From: Polyangium jinanense
GTDB lineage: Bacteria; Myxococcota; Polyangia; Polyangiales; Polyangiaceae
DNA: 64,000 nucleotides
NCBI RefSeq assembly: GCF_028435365.1
Contig: NZ_JAGTJJ010000046.1
Span: 1-64,000, forward strand
Reading direction: 5' to 3'
The position numbers and the translations under genes were made by a program. Positions within the stretch are counted from its first letter, which is position 1. Each line of letters opens with the position of its first letter. Under the pieces are notes generated by a model. That model did no database searches and had not been told where the DNA came from. It saw nothing but the letters and a program-made list of their open reading frames with translations. Below, one piece after another: positions 40,867-53,029 of the stretch.

Positions 40867-42450
40867 TCAGCGCGCGTGATGGTAAAATACGTAATTGGAA
40901 CCCATCGTGCTCGCGAGGGTGATGTCCGGCGCCGGCGAATGCGTGTAGCGGACGCGGATCTGCTCCCCGGGCGAAAGGCGTCGCGCGAAGGAAATCCAGT
41001 TGTCGCCGGGGACCACCACGTATGCGCCGCGGCCGAGGAGAGCGCCGTCGCGGCGTACTTCGAGGATGTCCTCGACGAGCTGGGCCGAGAGCGTCAACCC
41101 GGCCTGCGGTTTTTCGATCATGAAGGACTCGACGGTCTCGACGAGGGCGCTCCGATCGAGATCCGCCACAGCAATCGCCTCGCCGACGCCGCACGTGCTG
41201 GAGGACCACGCGGGGGTCGTGTCGAAGGCGCGCGACGTTCCGAGGAAGATGACGAGCGGCGCGCCATACCCGTAAAACTGTGGGCCCCAGCGGCTCGCGA
41301 GCAGGTCGAGCGCGCCGTCGCCGTTCACGTCGGCGAGGCGGACGCCCGCGCCCCAGCCCGAGGTGTCCGAGGTCCAGATGGGATCGGCGCTGGAAAAAGG
41401 CCAGTAGGCCATCAGGCGCGAATCGCTGCCGATGCCGCCCGCGCAACTCTCGGGTGGGGGCGGGCTCGGGTAGAGGTTGCCCACATACGCGCGGGGCACG
41501 GTCGGCGGGCGCGCCTGCGCGAGCTCGTCGGGCGGGACGAAGTCCTTGTAATGGTCGTTGTAAAACGTGACGATCCCCCGACGACCGCCGATCTTCCCAA
41601 CATCGACGAAGAGCGGAATGCCGCGCTCGACGCGAGCTTTCCAGGACTCCGACGTCTCGAGTTTCACGTTGCCGCCCTCGTCGAGGGTTCCCCGATACAC
41701 CGGCAGCCCCCGCGCGGCGACGAGGAGATCGAGGAATCCGTCGCCGTCGATGTCTGCGAATTTCGGGGTGAGGGCGTGCATGCTGGCGTCGGATCTCCAT
41801 GCAGGCGCCTCCGACAGCGTGCCTCCGTCGTTTGCATAGATCCGTACGCGCCCAGGCTCGACCTTGCCCTCGAAGGCGACGGCGACGGCGAGATCGAGGT
41901 CACCGTCGCCGTCATAATCGCCGAGCGCGGCGCCTACGCTCGAAAATTCGTCGGCCGTGTAAAAGCTGGGCGTCCGCTCGAGCGTGCCGCCGCGATTGAA
42001 GTAGACCTTGGCGTACCCCGACGTGGCCGCGTCTCTCCAGGGGCCCACCGTGACCGCGACGTCGACGAATCCGTCGAGATCGATGTCCCCCACGGCGATT
42101 CCGGTGTGGTAATCCTCGTCCTCCGAAGACCAGCTCGGCTCGCTCGGGAAGCCGCCCCGACCGTCGTTGCGATACACGGTCACGGGACGCCACGAAAGGT
42201 CGTTCCCATTGGCGACGACGAGGTCCTTGAACCCGTCGCCGTCGATGTCCGCGAGGGCGGCCCCGAGCGAATGCATTTCCGCGTCGGCGGATCGATATCC
42301 CGGCTCCGTCGGGTAGGGAGGAGCAACCGGAGGCTTGGACTCGCGGCCGCCGAAAACCGCGGGATCACGAGGCGCCGCCCCGAAGAGGGCTCCTACGAGC
42401 GCGAAGCACACCATCCCGATCCCGATCCTGGTCGCGGTGCCCCATGCCAT
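40867..42450 (-). CDS. Secreted FG-GAP/VCBS repeat protein
   Basis: The protein has 527 residues with a hydrophobic signal (IGIGMVCFALVGALFGAA). Five or more FG-GAP units with Ca-binding DxDxDG loops follow (ALADIDGDGFKDLVVANGN, AVGDIDLDGFVDVAVTV, ALGDYDGDGDLDLAVAV, FADIDGDGFLDLLVAARG, LADVNGDGALDLLASRWG). This gives an integrin-like beta-propeller probably outside the cytoplasm. A beta-sandwich tail (about 440-527) ends the chain. RBS GGGGAG lies 8 nt upstream; the gap to the kinase gene is only 15 bp, so the kinase and this protein are co-expressed. Confidence 0.8.
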   Translation of the reverse strand: MAWGTATRIGIGMVCFALVGALFGAAPRDPAVFGGRESKPPVAPPYPTEPGYRSADAEMHSLGAALADIDGDGFKDLVVANGNDLSWRPVTVYRNDGRGGFPSEPSWSSEDEDYHTGIAVGDIDLDGFVDVAVTVGPWRDAATSGYAKVYFNRGGTLERTPSFYTADEFSSVGAALGDYDGDGDLDLAVAVAFEGKVEPGRVRIYANDGGTLSEAPAWRSDASMHALTPKFADIDGDGFLDLLVAARGLPVYRGTLDEGGNVKLETSESWKARVERGIPLFVDVGKIGGRRGIVTFYNDHYKDFVPPDELAQARPPTVPRAYVGNLYPSPPPPESCAGGIGSDSRLMAYWPFSSADPIWTSDTSGWGAGVRLADVNGDGALDLLASRWGPQFYGYGAPLVIFLGTSRAFDTTPAWSSSTCGVGEAIAVADLDRSALVETVESFMIEKPQAGLTLSAQLVEDILEVRRDGALLGRGAYVVVPGDNWISFARRLSPGEQIRVRYTHSPAPDITLASTMGSNYVFYHHAR

Positions 42451-42465
42451 TGCTGTCGCTCCCCA

Positions 42466-45400
42466 TCATTCCGGCGCTTCGATCCCGAGGCCGGGCGCGA
42501 AGATCGCGGCCCAGCGATCGGGCCGCCGCACGCCGAGTTGCTCCATGACCGTATCGGCGACGGTCACGAGCGCGCGCCCGGAGTCGCCGCCGGAGAGCTC
42601 GCCCTTGCGGCGGCGCGCGCAGGCCGCGTGCAGCGCCATTTCGGCCTCGTCGAAGCCACGAATGGCGGCGTCGAGGTGGGCGAGGGCCTCGTCTTCATGC
42701 CCGCGGAGCCGCGCCACGGCGGCCCGGAGCAAGGCCGCGGAAGGGGGGGCATCGGCGCGAATCTCGCCTTCGAGCCGCGACGCGATTCGTTCGGCTTCCC
42801 GCGCGAGCCGCGCGCGGCGGCGGGGTGGCGCCTCCGCGGCGATGGCAATCGCGGTGCGCGCGCGGAGAAACAGCATGTCGATCCGGGACGGCTGCACGCG
42901 GAGCTGTTGCGACCGGACAATGGCGCCCCACGCTTGCAGGACGCGCCTGCGCGCCATGGGGGCGTGGCCCTCGTAGAGGTCCGCGTAGGCCTCGATCCGG
43001 AGCGCGTACATGTGCTGCACGTGCATGCCCCCGCGGGTCCAGGACGCGACGCCCTCGCGCACGCGGCGGCGCGCCTCCTCGACATCGTCGGCGGCGATGC
43101 GCGTGACGGCGGATGCGCTGGACGCGCTGATGGCCGCGAAAAGATTGCCGAGCGACGTGGCCTCGCGATGCCAGGCCGCAGTGCGTTCCGCGAGCTCCTT
43201 TAGACGCCCCATCGCGTCGAGGGCGATGACGGCGACGACGTGCGCCATGTTATGGTACATCGCGAGATCGAGCCTGCGGCTGCGGAGATGGCGGCCGATG
43301 GCGTCATAACGATCGAGCGCCGCTCGCCAGCGCCCCTCGATCATGGTGGTCGCCGCGCCGTACATGGAAACGGTCTCCATGACATCGGGATCGTCGCAGC
43401 CGCTCGCGATTTCCGCTGCCCGCGCGAGGAGGCGCGCCCCCTCGGCCACCGCGGACGGCCCACCTTGCAGGAGCGACAATTGCGCATACGTGCCAAGCGC
43501 CTGGGCGATCCGCGCGGGTTCGCCGGCGTCGAGCGCGAGACCGAGGCCGCGTATCAAAAACGCGCACGATCGCAGCGGATCGACGTCCGTCAGGGCCATG
43601 CTAACCGCCATGCAAACGTCGATCCGGGCGAGCACAGCCGGATCGACGTCGATAGCGTCGTGAGGCTGGAAATCGTAGCCACGACGCCGAATTCGAAGAA
43701 TTCCCCGGAGGGCCATCATGGCGACGCTGGCGGTCGTCCTGGGCGGACGCAGACCGAGCCCGGGCAGGAACGTCGAGAGGACGCGGTTGCCCTCGTCCAG
43801 ATGCCCGCCTACGAAAAGTTGCTCGATTGCGCGACGTCGCAAATCGAGCGCCTCGCGGGGAGGCGCTCCGTCGGCGCATTCGAGGTAAAGCTCGGCTGCT
43901 TCCCGGCAACGACCCGCGTGCGCCAGCGCGTGGGCCCGACGGACCTTGATTTCGTGCGTCGTCTCCGGGGTATCCGCGGGCCCTCCGCGCCCCCAGTCGA
44001 GTGCGAGCGCGTAAAGCTCGGCCGCATGGGCGAAGGCCAGCGCCTCGCTCGCCCGGTCGGCCGCGGCGATCGCGTAATGCGCCGCCTTGAACCTCTCTCC
44101 AGCACTCTGGAAATGCATCGCGAGCTCCTCCGGTTCGACCTCGGGCGACGTCTCCAGCACGGATGCCAAGCGCTCGTGCAGCGCGGCGAGCGCAGAGGCG
44201 TCGAGCATGGCGAGGATCGCGTCGCGGAGACGATCATGGGAGACCTCGCAGCCAGGGCGCTCATGCACGCTGCATACCCTCAGCAGTCCTGCCGAACGCA
44301 GAGGCGTCAGGTAAGCGAGCGCTTCGTCGGCGAGCTCGGCCGCCGCGAATGCGATATCCTGTTCGAGCGGGCGCCCTGCGACCGCCACGATTTCGAGGAG
44401 CCGCCTCGAGGGCGCGGGTGCCGCGCTGAGCCTCTCCCGCATCGCCTCGCGCAGATCGACCCGCGGCACGGCGCGTGGCCCGGCCGCGAGGACGTGCCGC
44501 GCGAGCTCCTCGATGGAGAAGGGATTGCCCTCCGATTCCCGCACGACGGCCCGCGCCGTCGCCTCGTCCGCCGAGGGCCCGAGGCGATCCATGGCGAGCG
44601 CGATCGCCTGCTCGTGCGTGAGCGGCCCGAGGTCCACGTCGTGGAGCCGGATCAGGCCTCCCGCCGCGGCGACGAGCTGCCCGAAACGCGCCACGAATGC
44701 GCTCCGCTCGACCTCGTCGCTGCGGTGACAGGCGAGCATGAGCATCGCAGGCGCGTCGGGCGGTGAAAGCAGCTCGAAGAGGAGCTCGGCGCTGTCGACG
44801 TCGCCCCATTGCAAGTCGTCGATGCAGAGCACGAGCGGGCCGCGCGCGGCGAGGCACCGGAGGAGGTCTTTGAGCGCCTGAAATGCACGAATTCGCGCCC
44901 TGGGCGGGTCGATGGCTTCCGCTCGGTCCTCCGCCTGCGGGGCGGGGTCGATGAGCCCGAGCACCGGGAAGATTCGCTCGAGGTCCTGCAGATTCGGCGG
45001 GACCAGGGACCGCGTTTCCTCCGGCGGGAGGTTTTTCACGTACCGCGCGAGCGCGTCCACGAGGCTATCGAGCGCCTTGTACGGCACCGATTCGCGATCA
45101 TGACAGCGGCCACGAAGGACGATGGCTCCTTCCCAGCGGTGGAGCGCCGCGAGGAACGTCGATGCGAGCGCGCTTTTTCCCACGCCGGACGCGCCCGAGA
45201 GCCGGACGAGCACCGCGCGATCGGCCGAGCTCTCCCGAAATGCCTCGAAGAGCGACGCCATTTCGCGCTCGCGTCCGACGAGCGCGTGCCTTTGCCGGAT
45301 CTCGACGAGCCGTGGATGCGCGACCTCGACGGGCGCCTCCGTCACCTCGAGCCGGGCAGCAATCTCCTCGTCCGACGGTCGCATCCTCGGATCGCCCCGG

Positions 45401-46248
45401 AGGAGCGCAAGGCAAAGCTCTTCGAGATCCTCGGGCACGTGCTCGGCAAGGATCGACGGAGGAATCGGACGGGTCGAGAGTTTCGCGTAAAGGACGTCCT
45501 CCACGCTGCCCTCGAACGGGAGGTGCCCCGCGAGCGCCTCGTAAAGCATCACGCCGACGCTGTACCAATCACTTTCGCGACGGCCCGGCTCGCCCAGGAT
45601 CTGCTCGGGCGCCATGTACGCAGGCGTGCCGACGATGCCCTCGTGCAGAGCCGAAAGCTCGCCGGACGGCAAAGGCGAGAGCTCCCGCGCGAGCCCGAAG
45701 TCGAGGATCACGACCCTGTCGGCCTTCGTAAGGAGCACATTCGAGGGCTTCAGATCCAGATGCAATACGTCGGCGGCATGAAGCGCGCGGACGCCACGCA
45801 CGAAGCGGGAGAACACGAACCGGAGCCGCGCGGCGTCGAGCGGACGCACGGCCGCGCGCGTGGCGACCCGATCCTCGATGTCGCGAGGAGGCTTGCGCCG
45901 CACGATCGACGCGGAGAGGTCACCCGTGCAGCCGGGCACGAAGCCGCTCAGCAAATGTTCGCCCTCGACGAACTCCATCGAGAGCGCCCAGCGGCCCTCG
46001 TCGTAGATGAGCTCGTGGAACATCACGAGGTTCGGGTGCGTGATGTCCGCGAGCACGCGGAACTCCTGCTTGAAGCGGAGCAGCGCCGCCGCGTCGTCCT
46101 GGTAGAGGACCTTGAGGGCCACCCGCGCGCCGTACCGGAGGTCGATCGCCTCGTAGACGACGCCGAAACCGCCGGCGCCGAGGTGGCGGAGGATCGAGAA
46201 TCGTTCGCTCGATTGGTTCTCCTTGCGTGGATTGCGTGGAGCGCCCAT
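42466..46248 (-). CDS. Ser/Thr protein kinase fused to AAA ATPase and TPR-like region
   Basis: The protein has 1260 residues. The Hanks kinase domain (about 17-290) has the Gly loop LGAGGFGVVYEA, catalytic Lys in VALKVLY, HLDLKPSN (Leu for the usual Arg of HRD) and DFGLARE. Next is an AAA/STAND-type ATPase (about 335-700) with Walker A GASGVGKSA and Walker B LVLCIDDLQWGD. The long C-terminal helical part (about 740-1260) looks like TPR repeats. The ATG at 46248 was chosen to keep the kinase near the N-terminus; no clear ribosome site exists and upstream starts to 46401 are possible. It leads a probable operon of four genes. Confidence 0.8.
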   Translation of the reverse strand: MGAPRNPRKENQSSERFSILRHLGAGGFGVVYEAIDLRYGARVALKVLYQDDAAALLRFKQEFRVLADITHPNLVMFHELIYDEGRWALSMEFVEGEHLLSGFVPGCTGDLSASIVRRKPPRDIEDRVATRAAVRPLDAARLRFVFSRFVRGVRALHAADVLHLDLKPSNVLLTKADRVVILDFGLARELSPLPSGELSALHEGIVGTPAYMAPEQILGEPGRRESDWYSVGVMLYEALAGHLPFEGSVEDVLYAKLSTRPIPPSILAEHVPEDLEELCLALLRGDPRMRPSDEEIAARLEVTEAPVEVAHPRLVEIRQRHALVGREREMASLFEAFRESSADRAVLVRLSGASGVGKSALASTFLAALHRWEGAIVLRGRCHDRESVPYKALDSLVDALARYVKNLPPEETRSLVPPNLQDLERIFPVLGLIDPAPQAEDRAEAIDPPRARIRAFQALKDLLRCLAARGPLVLCIDDLQWGDVDSAELLFELLSPPDAPAMLMLACHRSDEVERSAFVARFGQLVAAAGGLIRLHDVDLGPLTHEQAIALAMDRLGPSADEATARAVVRESEGNPFSIEELARHVLAAGPRAVPRVDLREAMRERLSAAPAPSRRLLEIVAVAGRPLEQDIAFAAAELADEALAYLTPLRSAGLLRVCSVHERPGCEVSHDRLRDAILAMLDASALAALHERLASVLETSPEVEPEELAMHFQSAGERFKAAHYAIAAADRASEALAFAHAAELYALALDWGRGGPADTPETTHEIKVRRAHALAHAGRCREAAELYLECADGAPPREALDLRRRAIEQLFVGGHLDEGNRVLSTFLPGLGLRPPRTTASVAMMALRGILRIRRRGYDFQPHDAIDVDPAVLARIDVCMAVSMALTDVDPLRSCAFLIRGLGLALDAGEPARIAQALGTYAQLSLLQGGPSAVAEGARLLARAAEIASGCDDPDVMETVSMYGAATTMIEGRWRAALDRYDAIGRHLRSRRLDLAMYHNMAHVVAVIALDAMGRLKELAERTAAWHREATSLGNLFAAISASSASAVTRIAADDVEEARRRVREGVASWTRGGMHVQHMYALRIEAYADLYEGHAPMARRRVLQAWGAIVRSQQLRVQPSRIDMLFLRARTAIAIAAEAPPRRRARLAREAERIASRLEGEIRADAPPSAALLRAAVARLRGHEDEALAHLDAAIRGFDEAEMALHAACARRRKGELSGGDSGRALVTVADTVMEQLGVRRPDRWAAIFAPGLGIEAPE

Positions 46249-46418
46249 GGTGTCCGCGGCGAGGAAGCGCGACGGCCTTGCGGCCCTATGGTGCTGGGAG
46301 GGTCGTTCGGCATCCGGAGGTTGCCACGAATTTCGCGCGGTCACGTCGGCCGGCTCGGTGTCCTTACTTCGCCCATCGACCCGCGCGCGTGGATCGGACA
46401 AGATTGCAGGGGATCAAC

Positions 46419-48326
<1,908 letters not shown>

Positions 48327-49172
48327 ACCCGGGCGAGCGCGCGGCGTGGGGGGCGTTCTCGAGCGCCCGCCGCGTCGCGCTGCGCTTGGTCGGGAGCTCG
48401 ACGATGAACGTCGCGCCTTGTCCGGGCTCGCTCTCGACGCGGATCGACCCGCCGTGCGCCTCCGCGGCCGCGCGCGCGATGTAAAGACCGAGGCCGAGGC
48501 CGCCGAAGCGCGAAGGCGAGACGGCTCGTTCGAATCGCTCGAAAATGCGCGCTTGGTCCTCCTCGGCGATTCCGATCCCGTGATCCTGCACGACGAGCCG
48601 GGCTCCGCCCTCCACCTCCGCGACCTCGATGGCCACGGGCCTGCCTTCGCCATACACGAGCGCATTGCGGACGAGGTGCAGGACGAGCTGCTCGACCAGC
48701 ATGCGGTCCCATTGTCCGCGAGGCGTGCCGGAGACGCGGATCGTGACGAGCGCGCGGGCGTCCGGGCGCTGCGCCACACGGTCGACGATATCGCCGACGA
48801 GCGCGCCCAGATCGACGTCCTCGCAGGCGATCGGGAGCTCGCTCGCCACGATTTGCGTGGCGTGCAGGAGCTCGTCGCAGAGGAGCGCCAGGCGCCCGAG
48901 CTGGCGGTCGAAGGTCTCCACCATGCTCGGAATGCGCGCCGGGACCTCCTCGGGGTGCTGCGAGAGGAGGCGACGAATGTTCTGCGCCTGAAGCCGGAGC
49001 GCGGTGACCGGGGTCAAGAGCTCGTGGGAGGCGAGCGAGATGAACTCGTCACACGGCGCCCGCATGCAAGGCGGATTTTGTCGTGCCTCGACGGGGGAGC
49101 CGGATCGGGCAGCGAGGGCGGGGGAGGGATGCCGAGCACACATGGTTGGACTCCTCGTCGGTTTTCCCTTGA

Positions 49173-49187
49173 GCATCGACCGTGCCA
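49173..49187 (-). promoter_or_regulatory. Sigma-54 (-24/-12) promoter of the histidine kinase gene
   Basis: On the minus strand TGGCACGGTCGATGC matches TGGCACG-N4-TTGC with one change (T to A). Transcription would start near 49161, about 18 nt before the ATG. A CTTGC-N8-GCAAG motif stands 75 bp further upstream at 49262. Confidence 0.7.
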
Positions 49188-49261
49188 CGACACGCGCCCC
49201 CTTCTTTCGCCGGATCCGCGCGTAGATCGCCATTTCATCGGGGCCGCTCGCTCGCCATTGC

Positions 49262-49279
49262 CTTGCGTGGTCAGGCAAG
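49262..49279. promoter_or_regulatory. Candidate enhancer motif CTTGC-N8-GCAAG, site 1
   Basis: CTTGCGTGGTCAGGCAAG, an 18-bp inverted repeat with 5-bp arms, lies 75 bp upstream of the histidine kinase -24 box. The eight inner bases also resemble those of the other two sites (pattern RYGRTCRR). It lies between divergent genes and could also serve the STK gene at 49598. Confidence 0.6.
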
Positions 49280-49472
49280 AAGCGTCAGACGCGGCCGCCC
49301 GTTCGCCGCGACGCGCGGGCAATGACGAACGCCTCTGGTTCGATGGGGACATCCACTTGTCCGTCTCCACCGGCCCCCGAACCGAGCATCGGTTTGTCCC
49401 TCCCGATTCACGCTCACCTCATTGCGCAGACCGATCGCGCGTATACCGGTACGTTCAGCGCGGGCGTCATCG

Positions 49473-49487
49473 TGGGGATTCCCTTGC
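49473..49487 (+). promoter_or_regulatory. Weak sigma-54 promoter candidate for the second STK gene
   Basis: TGGGGATTCCCTTGC keeps the GG and GC at the right distance and a full TTGC, but lacks the C of TGGC and the following A/G. It is 111 nt before the ATG at 49598. The hit may be due to chance; no other promoter was visible in 49144-49597. Confidence 0.25.
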
Positions 49488-49597
49488 CGCGCTGAACCGA
49501 GCGGCTGCTCGCGCCGCTCCTCGGGTGTCCGGACGCCTTGCGTGTCCTCGGACCGGCGCGGGTTATACCACCAAGGGGCGCGGCCTATACTGCAGAC

Positions 49598-52500
49598 ATG
49601 TCCAGAGGGCAGGACGAGCCCGCGACGCTCGGCCCCTACCATGTCCGAGGCATCCTTGGGCGCGGGGGAATGGGGATCGTCTACTGGGGCGAGCACCGGG
49701 ACACGGGGCAAGAGGTCGCCATCAAGACCGTCGAGGCCGCCTTTGGGCAGGAGATCGCCAGCATTCGACGCGAAATCCACGCTCTCGGACGCCTCCGGCA
49801 TCCCAGCATCGTCCAGATCCTCGCCCAGGGCGTCGACGACGGGCGGCCGTGGTATGCCATGGAGCTGCTCCGCGGACGCACGTTGCGCGCGCTCATCGAG
49901 GCGCGGCGCCCCGGCGAGCCCCTCTCGCCCGAGGAGCTCACGACGATCTGCAGCGTCATGCGCCGCCTCTGCGAGGCGCTGTCGTGCCTGCACGGCGCCG
50001 AGTTCGTCCACCGCGACCTCAAGCCGGAGAACATTTTCCTTCGGGACGACGGCACGCCCGTTCTCGTGGATTTCGGTATCGCCGCGAGGTTTTCCGGGAC
50101 GAGCGGGCGCGACGCGCTCGAAATGGGCGTGGTGACGGGCAGCCCGCCTTATATGTCGCCCGAGCAGATCCGCGGCGATCTGGTGGACGCGCGAAGTGAC
50201 CTTTATGCGCTCGGCTGCATCGTCTACGAATGCCTGACCGGTCGGCCGCCCTTCGAGGGGCACACGCCCCGCGACGTGATCGGAAAGCACCTCAGCGAGG
50301 CGCCCGCGCCGCCGTCGGCAAGCGTGTCCGGCATTCCCGCGGCACTCGATCGGCTGGTCCTCGATCTGCTCGCCAAACGACCACAGGATCGAATGGGTTA
50401 TGCCGAGGACGTGGCGGCCGCGCTCGCTGCCTTCGCGCCGGCCGAGCCCACGCCGCGGTGCTGGGGGGAGCCTTATCTGTATCGACCGAGCTTCATCGGC
50501 CGGCACGACGTCGTCTTGAAGCTGCAACGGCACCTCGGCGCAGCGCGGCGCGGGGAGGGGCAGTGCGTGTTCATCGGCGGCGAGAGCGGCATTGGCAAGA
50601 CACGCCTCGTCGCCCAGCTCGCCGGTCTCGCCATGCGAGCGGGGTTCACGGTGGTGACCGGCGAATGCGTCGCACTCGGCGCGCACGGGGCCGGCGCAGC
50701 GCCGCTCCATCCGTTACGCCCGCTGCTCCTCGTCATCGCCGACCATTGCCGCCGCGCAGGTCCCGAGGCGGCGGCGCGCATCCTCGGCGATCGCGCGTCC
50801 ATGCTCGCGGCCTACGAGCCTGCTCTCGCCATGCTCGCGCCGGAGGCGCCGGCGGCCGAGCCCCTGTCCGCGCTGCCTTCGGCGACGGCCCGGCAGCGGG
50901 TCGTCGCGGGCTTGACCGAGACGCTGCTCGCGTTCGCCGAGACCGAGCCGTTGCTTCTGGCGATCGACGATCTGCAATGGGCGGACGAGCTCTCCCTGCG
51001 ATTTCTGCGGGACCTCGTGTTTCGTCCGCTCGCGGGCCAGCGCATGCTCGTGGTGGGGACGTACCGCACGGACGAGGTGAGCGACACGCTCGCGGGCCTG
51101 CTCGCCGCGCCCCGAGCGAGCCGCGTCGAGCTCAGCGCCCTCGACGCGGCGAGCACGCGGCAGGTCGCGCGCGACATGCTCGCATTGCCGGATTTGCCCC
51201 AGGTTTTCCTCGATTTCGTGGCCGAGGCCTCCGACGGAAACCCGTTTTTCCTGGCCGAATATTTGCGCACGGCTCTGTCCGAAGGGCTCTTGTACCGGGA
51301 CGCGGGCGGTATCTTCCGTGTCGCCGCGAAGGGCCAGGATCCGAGCGCCGTGCGTGCCGCGCTCGGGTTGCCGCGCTCGCTCGCGGGCCTCATCGAGCGG
51401 CACCTCGCCGGCCTCGACGCGCCGAGCCGCTGGCTCGCCCATTTATCGGCGACGCTCGGACGCGAGGTGGACGAGGAGGTCCTGCGCCGCGCCGCGGATC
51501 TGCCCGAGTCGACATTGATGGATGCGCTCGGCAGCCTGCGGCGCGCGTACGTGCTCGAGGACGGAGGCGGGGGCCGGCTCCGGTTCCTGCACGAAAAACT
51601 CCGCGAGCGCGCTTATGCCGAGATCCCCGAGGACGAGCGGAGGGACGTGCATGCGCGCGTGGGGCGAGCGCTGGAGGAGGTTTTTCCGGGCGACCAGCGA
51701 GGAGAGCACGTCGAGGCGCTCGCGTACCATTATCAGCGGAGTGGCCACATCGAAAAGGCGGCGCAATATGCCGAGGAGGCCGCGGCGAAGGCCGCGCGCG
51801 CGTACGCGCTCGACGATGCGCGGCGGCGCTACGGCGACGCGCTCGCCCTGATGGAACAACTTCCCCAGACGGAGGACGTGTCGAGGCGCCGCGTGAAGGT
51901 CACGGTGCGCTGGGCCGAGGCGTGCCTGTACGAGCCGTCGCCGCGGCAGATCGAGGTGCTCGCGGAGGCCCGGGAGATCGCGGCACGGATCGGGGATGCG
52001 AACGGGGTCGTGCGTTGCGATTACTGGGCAGGCTGGATCGCCTACGCGCTCGGTGATCATGCGGGGGCCATCCGGGTCTCGGAGCGCGCGCTCGACGAGG
52101 CGCGCGCGCTCGGCGACCACAAGCTGCATTACCAGCTCGTGCTGAACCTGGGCCAGAATTACGCCGCGGCAGGCGCCTACGACGAGGCCCTCGCGTACAT
52201 CCACCAGGGCATTTCGATGAAGGAGCAATCCCCCTGGGGCGGGCGGACCGCGGGGTGCGCGTACGGCTACGGATACCTGGGCATGATTCACGGCGACCGC
52301 GGCGAATTCGCGGAGGCGCACGCCCACCTCGATACCGCGCTCGCCATCGCGGCCGAGCTCGGGCGCCGCTCGCTCGAGGGCTCGGTGCTCGTGCAGCGCG
52401 CGATGGTCGAAGGGTGGCAGGGTGCGTTCGACGCGTGCTCCGCGACGGCGGAGCGCGCGCGGCAGCTCGCCGCGGTTCTGGGCGCACCTTACGTCGCGAC

Positions 52501-53023
52501 CATGAGCAAGACCGCCGAGGGGCTTTCGCTGTTCTCGCTCGGCAAGCGAGAGGAGGGGCTCGCGCTCCTGCGGGAAGCGGTGCAATGGATCGAGGCCACA
52601 GGGACGCGGCTCAGCGTCTCGTGGAGCTACGGCGCGCTGGCCGAAGCGCTCGCGCTTGCGGGGCAGACCGAGGAGGCAGCGGCCTCCGCGCGCGCCGCGC
52701 TCGCGCGGGCGGAGGCGGGGGATCGCATCGGTCTTTCGACGGCGCACCGGGCGCTCGCGCTCACGGCGCGCGGAGACGCGGCGCGCGAGCATATCGATGC
52801 GGCTCTCGAGACGGCGCGCCAGAAAAAATCCCCGCGCGAGGAGGCGCTCGCCCACCTCTGCGCGGCCAGGGTTTTTCGGGACGAAGGGGCGACCGCGACG
52901 GCGCGCGAGGAAGCGGACGCGGCGGTGGCCGCATTCGAGGCCATGGGAATGGTCGGGTTCGTGATCGAGGCGCGCGCGCTCCTCGCTTCGGCCGCCCTTT
53001 CGGGGAGCACGCGCGCCGCGTAG
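49598..53023 (+). CDS. Ser/Thr protein kinase fused to AAA ATPase and TPR region
   Basis: The protein has 1141 residues. The Hanks kinase (about 12-270) has LGRGGMGIVYWGE, VAIKTVE, HRDLKPEN and DFGIAAR. An AAA ATPase follows (about 295-650), with Walker A GGESGIGKT and Walker B LLAIDDLQWADE. TPR-like repeats fill about 700-1130 (e.g. HYQLVLNLGQNYAAAGAYDE). This is the same order as the other STK (42466-46248), but with a canonical HRD. Such proteins probably read out binding to the TPR/ATPase part by phosphorylating partners. The ATG at 49598 was chosen close to the kinase domain. It ends 7 bp from the convergent DyP-P450 gene. Confidence 0.85.
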   Translation: MSRGQDEPATLGPYHVRGILGRGGMGIVYWGEHRDTGQEVAIKTVEAAFGQEIASIRREIHALGRLRHPSIVQILAQGVDDGRPWYAMELLRGRTLRALIEARRPGEPLSPEELTTICSVMRRLCEALSCLHGAEFVHRDLKPENIFLRDDGTPVLVDFGIAARFSGTSGRDALEMGVVTGSPPYMSPEQIRGDLVDARSDLYALGCIVYECLTGRPPFEGHTPRDVIGKHLSEAPAPPSASVSGIPAALDRLVLDLLAKRPQDRMGYAEDVAAALAAFAPAEPTPRCWGEPYLYRPSFIGRHDVVLKLQRHLGAARRGEGQCVFIGGESGIGKTRLVAQLAGLAMRAGFTVVTGECVALGAHGAGAAPLHPLRPLLLVIADHCRRAGPEAAARILGDRASMLAAYEPALAMLAPEAPAAEPLSALPSATARQRVVAGLTETLLAFAETEPLLLAIDDLQWADELSLRFLRDLVFRPLAGQRMLVVGTYRTDEVSDTLAGLLAAPRASRVELSALDAASTRQVARDMLALPDLPQVFLDFVAEASDGNPFFLAEYLRTALSEGLLYRDAGGIFRVAAKGQDPSAVRAALGLPRSLAGLIERHLAGLDAPSRWLAHLSATLGREVDEEVLRRAADLPESTLMDALGSLRRAYVLEDGGGGRLRFLHEKLRERAYAEIPEDERRDVHARVGRALEEVFPGDQRGEHVEALAYHYQRSGHIEKAAQYAEEAAAKAARAYALDDARRRYGDALALMEQLPQTEDVSRRRVKVTVRWAEACLYEPSPRQIEVLAEAREIAARIGDANGVVRCDYWAGWIAYALGDHAGAIRVSERALDEARALGDHKLHYQLVLNLGQNYAAAGAYDEALAYIHQGISMKEQSPWGGRTAGCAYGYGYLGMIHGDRGEFAEAHAHLDTALAIAAELGRRSLEGSVLVQRAMVEGWQGAFDACSATAERARQLAAVLGAPYVATMSKTAEGLSLFSLGKREEGLALLREAVQWIEATGTRLSVSWSYGALAEALALAGQTEEAAASARAALARAEAGDRIGLSTAHRALALTARGDAAREHIDAALETARQKKSPREEALAHLCAARVFRDEGATATAREEADAAVAAFEAMGMVGFVIEARALLASAALSGSTRAA

Positions 53024-53029
53024 AGGTGG

